Origin: Kitasatospora phosalacinea
GTDB taxonomy: Bacteria; Actinomycetota; Actinomycetes; Streptomycetales; Streptomycetaceae
Assembly (NCBI RefSeq): GCF_030268885.1
Contig: NZ_BSSA01000001.1
Coordinates: 124,001 to 188,000, forward strand
Length of the DNA: 64,000 bases
Direction of reading: 5' to 3'
Positions 7,854 to 15,878 of this stretch are shown piece by piece. Under the pieces are notes generated by a model, which was not told the origin of the DNA, ran no database searches, and saw only the letters and a list, made by a program, of their open reading frames with translations. A program made the position numbers and the translations under genes. Within the stretch, counting starts at the first letter, position 1, and every line of letters starts with the position of its first letter.

Positions 7854-9494
7854 ATGAACCGTGCCGACCTGGTCTTCACCGGCGGGCCGATCCACACCGG
7901 CGACGCCGCCCGCACCCGGGCGAGCGCGCTGGCCGTCACCGGCGAGCGGATCACCGCGGTGGGGCACGACGAGGTACGGGAGTTGATCGGCCCCGGCACC
8001 GAAGTCGTCGACCTGCACGGCAAGTTGCTGATCGCCGGCTTCCAGGACGCCCACGTGCACGCCGTCTACGCCGGCATCGAGACGGCCGCCTGCAACCTCA
8101 CCGGCACCGTCACCGTCGCCGACTACCTGGCCCGGGTCGCCGAGTACGCCGCCGCCCACCCCGAGAAGGAGTGGATCACCGGCGGCGGCTGGTCGATGGA
8201 GAGCTTCGACGGCGGCCTGCCCACCCGGCAGCTGCTCGACTCCGTCGTCCCCGACCGCCCGGTCCTCCTCTCCAACCGCGACCACCACGGCGCCTGGGCC
8301 AACACCCGCGCCCTCGAACTCGCCGGGCTCACCCGCGACACCCCCGACCCCGCCGACGGCCGGATCGAGCGCGAGGCCGACGGCACGCCCAGCGGCGTGC
8401 TCCAGGAGGGCGCCGTCGGCCTGGTCGGCCGGCACGCCCCCGACCCCACCCCCGCCGACCGCCTCGACGGCCTGCTGCGCGCCCAGGCGATGCTGCACTC
8501 GCTCGGCATCACCGCCTGGCAGGACGCCCTGCTCGGCGAGTTCGGCGGCAACCCCGACCCGTCCGACGCCTACCTCACCGCCGCCCAGGACGGCACCCTC
8601 ACCGCCCGGGTGGTCGGCGCCCTGTGGTGGGACCGCGAACGCGGCGCCGAACAGATCCCCGAACTCGTCGCCCGCCGCGCCGCGTACACCCACGGCCGGT
8701 TCCGGGCCGGCTCGATCAAGATCATGCAGGACGGCATCGCGGAGAACTTCACCGCCGCCCTCACCGCCCCCTACCTGGACGGCTGCGGCTGCGCCACCGG
8801 CAACAGCGGCCTCAGCTTCGTCGACCCGGCCGCCCTGAAGGAGCACGTCACCGCCCTCGACGCGCTCGACTTCCAGGTGCACTTCCACGCCCTCGGCGAC
8901 CGCGCCGTCCGCGAGGCCCTGGACGCGGTCGAAGCCGCGATCGCCGCCAACGGCCGCCGCGGCAACCGCCACCACCTCGCCCACCTGCAGGTCGTCCACC
9001 CCGACGACCTCGCCCGGTTCGCCGCGCTCGGCGCCGTCGCCAACATCCAGCCGCTGTGGGCCGCCCACGAACCGCAGATGGACGAACTCACCATCCCCTT
9101 CCTCGGCCCCGAACGCGCCACCTGGCAGTACCCGTTCGGCGCCCTGCAGCGCACCGGAGCCACCCTCGCCGCGGGCAGCGACTGGCCGGTCTCCAGCCCC
9201 GTCCCGATCGACGGCATCCACGTCGCCGTCAACCGCCGCGAACCCGGCGCCGCCGCCGACGTCCCGGTCTTCCTGCCCGAACAGCGCCTCGACCTGGCCA
9301 CCGCCCTCGCCGCCTACACCGCGGGCACCGCCCACCTCAACCGCCTCGACGACACCGGCGTGCTGCGCCCCGGCAACCTCGCCGACCTCGTGGTCCTCGA
9401 CCGCGACCCGTTCGCCGCCCCCACCGAGGAGATCGCCGACACCCGCGTCCTGCGCACCTACGTCGGCGGACAGGCCGTGCACACGGCCGAGTGA
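7854..9494 (+). CDS. Amidohydrolase, YtcJ-like (amidohydrolase_3 family)
   Basis: The 546-residue enzyme has the metal-binding HVH motif after FQDA (about residues 64-68), a central HFHALGDRAV, and the late GSDWPVSSP with the catalytic aspartate. Length and order match YtcJ-type amidohydrolases, which cleave amide or related C-N bonds in small molecules; the exact substrate is unknown. It is co-directional with the APC permease and under a divergent TetR, forming a likely catabolic unit. Its stop overlaps a triple 13 bp repeat and a terminator. Confidence 0.85.
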   Translation: MNRADLVFTGGPIHTGDAARTRASALAVTGERITAVGHDEVRELIGPGTEVVDLHGKLLIAGFQDAHVHAVYAGIETAACNLTGTVTVADYLARVAEYAAAHPEKEWITGGGWSMESFDGGLPTRQLLDSVVPDRPVLLSNRDHHGAWANTRALELAGLTRDTPDPADGRIEREADGTPSGVLQEGAVGLVGRHAPDPTPADRLDGLLRAQAMLHSLGITAWQDALLGEFGGNPDPSDAYLTAAQDGTLTARVVGALWWDRERGAEQIPELVARRAAYTHGRFRAGSIKIMQDGIAENFTAALTAPYLDGCGCATGNSGLSFVDPAALKEHVTALDALDFQVHFHALGDRAVREALDAVEAAIAANGRRGNRHHLAHLQVVHPDDLARFAALGAVANIQPLWAAHEPQMDELTIPFLGPERATWQYPFGALQRTGATLAAGSDWPVSSPVPIDGIHVAVNRREPGAAADVPVFLPEQRLDLATALAAYTAGTAHLNRLDDTGVLRPGNLADLVVLDRDPFAAPTEEIADTRVLRTYVGGQAVHTAE

Positions 9495-9530
9495 GAGCCC
9501 CGCCGGAGAGCCCCGCCGGAGAGCCCCGTC
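9493..9530. repeat. Three tandem 13 bp repeats
   Basis: Unit GAGAGCCCCGCCG at 9493-9505, 9506-9518 and 9519-9530 (the last ends GTC). The first copy overlaps the stop codon and the last copy forms the left arm of the terminator. Confidence 0.85.
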
Positions 9531-9538
9531 AGGGGCTC
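9521..9538 (+). terminator. Stem-loop after the amidohydrolase
   Basis: GAGCCCC-GTCA-GGGGCTC: a perfect 7 bp stem with a four-base loop, without a U tract, as is usual in actinomycetes. Confidence 0.6.
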
Positions 9539-9674
9539 GGGGAACGGCGAGTCCGAGCTGCTGCCGGTCGGAGCCCACCGATGCGTCCGTGTTGCTTCGG
9601 GCCAGCAACAGAACCCGAAGCACCGGCAGTGCACCGCCAGCAGCCCCGAGCCCGCCGTTCCCCGGGCCCCTGAC
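9528..9674. repeat. Large imperfect palindrome (REP-like intergenic element)
   Basis: The left arm GTCAGGGGCTCGGGGAACGG (from 9528) matches the reverse complement of the right arm (ending 9674), GTCAGGGGCCCGGGGAACGG, at 19 of 20 positions. Pairing continues inward over GCTGCTG and ends in the perfect stem TGCTTCGGG (9593-9601)/CCCGAAGCA (9614-9622). The 344-base gap 9495-9838 has no gene; this element fills most of it. The pattern recalls the palindromes with CGGGGAAC cores common between genes in Streptomyces (recollection, not searched). Confidence 0.7.
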
Positions 9675-9682
9675 ATCGAGCC

Positions 9683-9705
9683 TCGCCGTTCTTCCCGGGC
9701 CCCTG
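9683..9705. repeat. Extra half-copy of the palindrome's right arm
   Basis: TCGCCGTTCTTCCCGGGCCC followed by CTG repeats the right arm of the 9528-9674 element with a two-base change, making a direct repeat about 32 bases downstream of it. Confidence 0.6.
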
Positions 9706-9838
9706 CTCCCGCCCGTCGCACCCCGTCCCGGAAAACCCTTCGCACACCTGTCGCACGGACGTGATAGGAATCTCGATCCGGGGCGTGCCACGCGCACGCC
9801 CCGACGGGAACGCACAGCACTTCGGAGGGGACCCGGCA

Positions 9839-10852
9839 ATGGGACTGTTCGCACGGCTGCTCGGCCGCAGCGACACCGGTGGCGGCCGCCCGGCGGCCGC
9901 GGACGCACGGCCCGCCGCGGGCGCGCAGGGGCGCCCCCGGATCGACCCGGCGTTCGGTGACGCCGAGTTGGCCAAGCTGCGCGCCTTCGTCGGGGTCGGC
10001 TCCTGGCCCGCCGCCCGGGCGATCCTCGACGCCGCCGACGGCCAGGAGGACCTGACGCTGATGGTCGAGGCCGTCGCCGACGTCCCGGGCGCCGAGGTGC
10101 TGGTCGGCAAGGCGCTGGAGGCGGCCCCGGACGACCCGCTGCTGCAGCTGGTGCAGGGCGCCCGGCACGTCAGCTGGGCCTGGGAGGCCCGGACCAGGGC
10201 CAGCGCCCGGAACGTCACCGAGGAGCAGTGGAAGACCTTCCACGAGCGGCTGGAGAGCGCCGAGGAGCACCTCTACCGGGCCGCCGAACTCGACCCGGCC
10301 CTGCTCGGCCCCTGGTACTTCCTGCAGATCAGCGGCCGCGGCGCCTCCCTCGACCGGAACGCCGCCCGCCACCGCTTCGAGGCCGCGCTGCGCCGCAGCC
10401 CCGGCCACCTCGCCTCGCACCGCCAGCGCCTGCAGCAGCTGTGCGAGAAGTGGCAGGGCTCGCACGAGCAGATGCACGCCTTCGCCCGCCGCGCGATGCT
10501 CGCCGCCCCCGGGGGCAGCCCGCACGGCGAGCTGGTGGCCCGCGCGCACATCGAGCACTGGCTCTCGCTGCCCCCGGAGGAGGACGCCGCGTACATGGGC
10601 CAGGAGCACGTCCGGGCCGAGCTGCACGAGGCCGCCGACCGTTCGGTGCGGCACCCCGACTACGTCCGCGGCCGGGACTGGGCGGTCACCCACAACGAGT
10701 TCGCGATGGCGTTCGCGCTCTCCGGGCAGCCCGCCGCCGCGCACCTGCTCTTCGCCGAGCTCGGCGACCTCGCCACCGAACGGCCCTGGTCCTACTGGGG
10801 CGACCCGGCGGAGGTGTACCAGCGCACCCGCCTGCAGTGCGCCGGACGCTGA
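9839..10852 (+). CDS. DUF4034-like helical protein
   Basis: A 337-residue, mostly alpha-helical protein. The central stretch (about residues 85-165: SWAWEARTRA, then LYRAAELDPALLGPWYFLQI) resembles DUF4034 proteins of Streptomyces, which look like TPR-type helical repeats; this is from memory and moderately sure. ATG 9839 has GGAGGGG about 8 bases upstream. Role unknown. It precedes the HSP90-TPR pair by 136 bases in the same direction and could belong to the same transcription unit. Confidence 0.65.
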   Translation: MGLFARLLGRSDTGGGRPAAADARPAAGAQGRPRIDPAFGDAELAKLRAFVGVGSWPAARAILDAADGQEDLTLMVEAVADVPGAEVLVGKALEAAPDDPLLQLVQGARHVSWAWEARTRASARNVTEEQWKTFHERLESAEEHLYRAAELDPALLGPWYFLQISGRGASLDRNAARHRFEAALRRSPGHLASHRQRLQQLCEKWQGSHEQMHAFARRAMLAAPGGSPHGELVARAHIEHWLSLPPEEDAAYMGQEHVRAELHEAADRSVRHPDYVRGRDWAVTHNEFAMAFALSGQPAAAHLLFAELGDLATERPWSYWGDPAEVYQRTRLQCAGR

Positions 10853-10860
10853 CCCCGCCC

Positions 10861-10929
10861 CGCCGCATCGGACCCCGCCGCATCGGACCCCGCCGCACCG
10901 GACCCCGCCGTACCGGACCCGCCGTGCCG
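10861..10929. repeat. Tandem 15 bp repeats, about four and a half copies
   Basis: Unit GACCCCGCCGCATCG with base changes, in register at 10871, 10886, 10901 and 10916, between the DUF4034-like gene and the HSP90 gene. Adjacent copies differ at one to three positions. Confidence 0.85.
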
Positions 10930-10988
10930 AGCTCCACGGCACCGCCCCCGACCGACCTCCGCCCGCACCAGCCGAAGGACCAGCCCCG

Positions 10989-12863
10989 GTGACCCCCAAC
11001 GACCCCAGCGCGCACACCTTCCAGGTGGACCTGCGCGGCCTGGTCGACCTGCTCTCCCACCACCTGTACTCCAGCCCCCGCGTCTACCTGCGCGAACTGC
11101 TGCAGAACGCGGTCGACGCGATCACCGCCCGGCAGGTCCTCGACCCGGCCGCGCCCGCCGCGATCACCGTCACCGCGGGCGACGCCCTCTCGGTCTCCGA
11201 CACCGGCGTCGGCCTCACCGAGGCGGACGTGCACACCTTCCTCGCCACCATCGGCCGCAGCTCCAAGCGGACCGCCGAGGGCGACCTGGACGCCGGCCGA
11301 CTCGCCGACGCCCGCGCCGAGTTCATCGGCCAGTTCGGCATCGGCCTGCTCGCCTGCTTCGTCGTCGCGGACGAGATCACCGTCACCACCCGCTCCGCCC
11401 GCACCCCCGACGCGCCGGTGGTCGAGTGGCGCGGCCGCTCCGACGGCCGCTACACCATCACCACGCTGCCCGCCGAGGCCCGTCCCGAGCCCGGCACCAC
11501 CGTCACCCTCACCCCGCGCACCGACGCCGAGGAGTGGACCTCACCCCGCCGCGTCCTCGAACTCGCCCGCCACTACGGCAGCCTGCTGCGCCACCAGGTC
11601 ACCGTGGTCGACGGCGCCGGGCGCACCACCCAGGTCAACGACACCCCCGCGCCGTGGGCCCGCCGCTACGGCAACCCCGCCGCCCGGCGCGAGGCGCTCA
11701 CCGCGCACTGCCGCGACACCTTCGACTTCACCCCGCTCGACACCATCGACCTGGACCTGCCGCTGGTCGGCCTCAGCGGCGTCGCCTACGTGCTGCCGGA
11801 GGCCGTCCCGCCGTCCCGCCGGGCCGGGCACCGGGTCCACCTCAAGGGCATGCTGCTCTCCGACCAGGCCGACGAACTGCTCCCCGAGTGGGCGTTCTTC
11901 GTGCGCTGCGTGGTCGACGCCGAACGGCTGCGCCCCACCGCCTCCCGCGAGGCGCTGTACGCGGACGAGACGCTCGCCGCCGTCCGCGACGCGCTCGGCC
12001 TGCGCATCCGCGACTGGCTGACCGACCTGTCCGCCAGCGACCCGGGCCTGCTGCACCGCTTCCTGTCGGTGCACCACCTGGCCGTCAAGTCGCTGGCCCG
12101 GCACGACGACCAGCTGCTGCGGATGCTGCTGCCCTGGCTGCCGTTCGAGACCACCGACGGCAACGTCACGCTGGACGAGTTCGCCCGCGCCCACCCGGTC
12201 GTCCTGGTCACCCGCACCGTCGAGGAGTTCCGCCAGGTCGCCCCGATCGCGGGCGCCGCGGGCCTGGGCGTCATCAACGGCGGCTACACCTACGACCGCG
12301 ACCTGGTGCACCGGCTGCCCGAGATCCGCACCGGCATCACCGTCGCCGACCTCGACCCGGCCACCGTGACCGCGCACCTCGACAACGTCGACCCGGCCAC
12401 CGAACTGGCCGCCGCCGCGTTCCTCGCCACCGCCCGCGAGGTGCTCGGCCGCTTCGACTGCGACGTCGCCCTGCGCACCTTCCACCCCAGCAGCGCCCCC
12501 GCCCTGCTGCTCGACGACCGGGAAGCCCGGCACGAGCGCACCCGCACCCAACTCGCCGACCAGGCGGACGGGTTGTGGGCCGACATCCTCGGCTCGCTGG
12601 GCAGCTCCGCGCCCCGCGCCCAACTCGTCCTCAACCACCTCAACCCGCTGGTGCGCCGGGCCGCCGGCATCCGGCACCGCGAGCTGGCGATCACCACCGT
12701 CGAGGCGCTGTACGGCCAGGCCCTGCTGCTCACCCGCCGCCCGCTGAAGGCCAGCGAGTCCGCGCTGCTGAACCGCTCCTTCCTGGCCCTGCTCGACCAC
12801 GCCACGCTCGGCCACGAGCCCGCCGCGCAGAACCCGCCCGCCACGCCGCCCCAGGAGTCGTGA
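10989..12863 (+). CDS. HSP90 family (HtpG-like) chaperone
   Basis: A 624-residue protein, the length of E. coli HtpG. The GHKL ATPase motifs are present: E36 and N40 in RELLQN, D71-x-G-x-G in SDTGVG, and GQFGIGL at about 114-120. The middle domain is recognisable (about residues 230-340), while the C-terminal third is diverged and lacks an MEEVD tail. It should be an ATP-driven cytosolic chaperone. The start is the GTG at 10989. Its TGA overlaps the next gene's ATG by one base, so the TPR partner is translationally coupled. Confidence 0.85.
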   Translation: MTPNDPSAHTFQVDLRGLVDLLSHHLYSSPRVYLRELLQNAVDAITARQVLDPAAPAAITVTAGDALSVSDTGVGLTEADVHTFLATIGRSSKRTAEGDLDAGRLADARAEFIGQFGIGLLACFVVADEITVTTRSARTPDAPVVEWRGRSDGRYTITTLPAEARPEPGTTVTLTPRTDAEEWTSPRRVLELARHYGSLLRHQVTVVDGAGRTTQVNDTPAPWARRYGNPAARREALTAHCRDTFDFTPLDTIDLDLPLVGLSGVAYVLPEAVPPSRRAGHRVHLKGMLLSDQADELLPEWAFFVRCVVDAERLRPTASREALYADETLAAVRDALGLRIRDWLTDLSASDPGLLHRFLSVHHLAVKSLARHDDQLLRMLLPWLPFETTDGNVTLDEFARAHPVVLVTRTVEEFRQVAPIAGAAGLGVINGGYTYDRDLVHRLPEIRTGITVADLDPATVTAHLDNVDPATELAAAAFLATAREVLGRFDCDVALRTFHPSSAPALLLDDREARHERTRTQLADQADGLWADILGSLGSSAPRAQLVLNHLNPLVRRAAGIRHRELAITTVEALYGQALLLTRRPLKASESALLNRSFLALLDHATLGHEPAAQNPPATPPQES

Positions 12864-15802
12864 TGCTCGACACCATCGACGCCGTCCGCACCGCCCTGCG
12901 CGACAACGACCAGCTCCCGTACGGCCGCCAGCGCACCGTCACCGCGGAGGAGCTCGTCGACGCCGCCGAGCAGTTCGACGACCCCGAGCTGCTCGCCGTC
13001 GCCCTGCTGGAGCTGACCGAGGCGTACGAGTACGACGCCGAGCAGCGCAAGCTGCCGGTGGCCTTCGCCCGGATCGCCAAGCTCCGCAAGGAGCACCCCG
13101 ACAGCTTCGGCGACTGGGAGAACCACGCCACCGACTGGCGCTACAAGTGGGTCGCCAACGCCCTGCTGAGCGTCCCCGAGGTGCCGCTGGAGGCGGTCCG
13201 CCGCTGGCACGGCGAACTGCGCAGCCACTACCTCGCCCAGGGCCACGACCTGCAGCCCTACTACGCCCGGCAGTACCGGCTCGCCGCGCACACCGGCGAG
13301 GGCGTGCAGGACGCCTTCGAGCTGTGGGCGACCCGCTGGCGCTCCCGCTACAGCGACTGCCAGGCCTGCGAACTGCGCGACCAGGCCCTGCACTTCGTCG
13401 ACCTCGGGGACGACGAGCGGGCCCTGGAGACCTGGCAGCCGGTGTTCTCCGGCGAGCGTTCCTGCTCCGAGGAGCCGCACGTCAGCCGGGCCCTCGCGCT
13501 GCTGCCGCTGCTGCGCACCGGCCGGGTCGAGGAGGCCCGCTCCGCGCACCTGACCGGCTACCGCTGGGCCCGGGGCCGCTCCGGCGCCGCCCGGGTGATC
13601 GGCCTGCACCTCGAGTTCTGCGCACTCACCCGCAACGAGCCGCGCGGCCTGGAGATCCTCGCCGAGAACCGGGACCTCTTCGACCGGCACGGCGACCCGC
13701 TCTCCCGGCTGCACTTCCTCACCGGCGCCCAACTCCTGCTCGGCCGCCTGGTCGAGGACGGCCACGGCGACGTTCCGGTGGCCGGACCGCCCGGTGCGCA
13801 CCGCACCGCCGCCCAGCTCCACGCCGAACTGCGCACCGAGGGCGACGAGTTGGCCGCCCGCTTCGACGCCCGCAACGGCACCGGTGCGGTCGGCGGGGCC
13901 CGCCGCGCCCGGCTGGCCCGCACCCCGCTGTTCGCCGAGCCGATGCCGCTGGGCCTGCGCGCCGCCGCCACCGCCGACACCCCGCTCCCGACCTCCGCCC
14001 CGGCCTCGCCCGGCACCCCGGAGGAGCCCGTCGACCTGGTCGAACTCGTAGCCAAGGCACGCGAGTTGAGCAACACCAACCACCCCGACGCGCTCCTGCA
14101 CTGGAACCGGATCGGCGCCCTGATCGAGGCCCCCGAGCACCGCCACCCCGAGGACGCCGAGCAGACCGGCCTCGGCCCGCTGGCCCAGCTCCGGGCCGAA
14201 CTCGCCCTGGAGCGCGCCTTCGACGAGCGGCTGCCCGACGCCGAGGCCAACGCGCTGTACGCCCAGGCCGCCGAGCTGTTCGAGCAGGCCGGGCTGACCG
14301 CCCGCGCCCTCGGCGCCCGGGCCCGCCGGATCGGCCCCGCCGACGACCGGCCCGGCGACCTCCGGCAGATCCGCGACATCCGCGACCGGCTCGCCGAACT
14401 CGCGGCCGCCGGAGCCCCGTTCGGCGGCCGCGAACTGGTCGCCGTGCTGCAGCTGCAGGTCAACGCCGAGATGCGCGCCGTCTTCGCGGCCGCCGCCGAG
14501 GGCGGCCCCGACGGCCCCGGCCCCGACCCGGCCGCCCTCGCCGAGGCCGAGGCCACCCTCGAACAGCTCTACACCGAGGCCGGCCGGCACGGCTTCCCGC
14601 ACCGCCAGGCCAACGCCCGCCTGCTGGGCGCCCGGGCCCGCTTCCTGGCCGGCCGCCACCAGCAGGGCGGCGCCGCCGCCGAGGCCGACCGGATGATCGC
14701 CGAGGCCGAGGAGCTGGTCGCGCAGGCCGCCGCCCCCTGGCGGCTCGCCCACGTCCACGGCCAGCGCGGCGAACTCGCCCTGTACAACGGCGACCTGAAG
14801 ACCGCCGAGGAGTACCTCCAGCGGGCCGTCGCGGTGGTCGTCCAGTACGGCGACCGCTCCGCCGGCGCCGCCCGGGTGCACGACGCCCTCGGCCGCACCT
14901 ACCTCGGCCTGGGCCGCCCGGCCGAGGCCGCGGCCGCGTTCACCGAGTCCGCCGCCCGCTACGACCGCCTCGGCGACGCCGACGACGCCGCCTCCGCGCG
15001 CGTCATGCTCGGCCAGGCGCTGTGCAGCGCCGGCCGCGCCGACGACGGGGTCGCCGTCCTGGAGTCCGTGCTGCTGGAACCCGGGTTCGCCGAACTCGAC
15101 GTCCGCGAGCAGGCCCAGGCCCGGCTGACCCTGGCCCGCGGCCTGCGCGAGATCGGCGAGCCCCGGGCCGCCGCCGAGGAGTACCTGCTGCTCGCCGACC
15201 GGGTCGCCGAGTTCGAGGAGAAGCACATCCTCACCATGGTCGCCGCCGAGGCCGCCTCCGCCCTCGCCTCCGCCGAGCAGTGGCCCGCCGCCGACCTGGC
15301 CCGGCAGCGCGCCCTCGACAGCCACCGCACCGCCCCGCACCCCGACGCCGTCTTCGACATGCTGCTGCGCCAGGCCCGCCACACCGCCGACCGGCACGGC
15401 CCCGAGCACCCCGAGGCCGCCGAACAGGCCCTGGCCCGGATCGACGAGGCCGCCGAGGTGGCGCGCACCGCCGCGGCCGAGGACCAGGAGTTCGCCAGCG
15501 GCTGCCCCGAGGGCACCCTGCACGACACCCGGGCCCGCACCCTGAGCAGCCTGGGGCGCAACGAGGAGGCGCTGGCCGAGATGGAGCGGGCCGTCGCCGC
15601 GTTCGCCGCCTACGGCCCCGGCGCGCACCACGGGCAGGCCGAGTCGATCCGGGTCGCCGCCCTGCTGGAGGCCAACCGGCTCGACCGCCCCGAGGCCGCC
15701 CTGGCCCGCCTGGACGCCGCCGTCGCGATGTTCCGCGCCGCCGGGGCCCCCGACGCCGCCGAACCGCTCGTCGAACTCCGCGCCCACCTCGGCCGCCACT
15801 GA
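12863..15802 (+). CDS. Large tetratricopeptide-repeat protein coupled to HSP90
   Basis: A 979-residue, almost entirely helical Ala/Leu/Glu/Arg-rich protein. TPR-like helix pairs are clearest in the C-terminal half, for example LGRTYLGLGRPAEAAAAFTE and LSSLGRNEEALAEMERAVAA. ATG 12863 overlaps the HSP90 stop (TGATG) and follows AGGAG at 12853-12857. No enzyme domain is visible. The coupling suggests a dedicated partner or scaffold of the chaperone (inference). It ends at a strong bidirectional terminator. Confidence 0.8.
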   Translation: MLDTIDAVRTALRDNDQLPYGRQRTVTAEELVDAAEQFDDPELLAVALLELTEAYEYDAEQRKLPVAFARIAKLRKEHPDSFGDWENHATDWRYKWVANALLSVPEVPLEAVRRWHGELRSHYLAQGHDLQPYYARQYRLAAHTGEGVQDAFELWATRWRSRYSDCQACELRDQALHFVDLGDDERALETWQPVFSGERSCSEEPHVSRALALLPLLRTGRVEEARSAHLTGYRWARGRSGAARVIGLHLEFCALTRNEPRGLEILAENRDLFDRHGDPLSRLHFLTGAQLLLGRLVEDGHGDVPVAGPPGAHRTAAQLHAELRTEGDELAARFDARNGTGAVGGARRARLARTPLFAEPMPLGLRAAATADTPLPTSAPASPGTPEEPVDLVELVAKARELSNTNHPDALLHWNRIGALIEAPEHRHPEDAEQTGLGPLAQLRAELALERAFDERLPDAEANALYAQAAELFEQAGLTARALGARARRIGPADDRPGDLRQIRDIRDRLAELAAAGAPFGGRELVAVLQLQVNAEMRAVFAAAAEGGPDGPGPDPAALAEAEATLEQLYTEAGRHGFPHRQANARLLGARARFLAGRHQQGGAAAEADRMIAEAEELVAQAAAPWRLAHVHGQRGELALYNGDLKTAEEYLQRAVAVVVQYGDRSAGAARVHDALGRTYLGLGRPAEAAAAFTESAARYDRLGDADDAASARVMLGQALCSAGRADDGVAVLESVLLEPGFAELDVREQAQARLTLARGLREIGEPRAAAEEYLLLADRVAEFEEKHILTMVAAEAASALASAEQWPAADLARQRALDSHRTAPHPDAVFDMLLRQARHTADRHGPEHPEAAEQALARIDEAAEVARTAAAEDQEFASGCPEGTLHDTRARTLSSLGRNEEALAEMERAVAAFAAYGPGAHHGQAESIRVAALLEANRLDRPEAALARLDAAVAMFRAAGAPDAAEPLVELRAHLGRH

Positions 15803-15821
15803 CCGAGCCCGCCGCGCACGC

Positions 15822-15861
15822 CGACGGCCCGCCGGGGGGAGCCACCCCCGGCGGGCCGTCG
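15822..15861. terminator. Strong bidirectional terminator
   Basis: CGACGGCCCGCCGGGGG (15822-15838) pairs perfectly over 17 bp with 15845-15861, loop GAGCCA. It separates the convergent TPR and adenosine deaminase-like genes. Confidence 0.9.
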
Positions 15862-15878
15862 CCCCTCTCCTCACCGGG

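Noticed and set aside
12290-15874. A minus-strand open frame of about 1190 codons opposite the TPR gene
   Set aside because: Low-complexity shadow of the TPR coding frame, with no start context and no recognisable domain.
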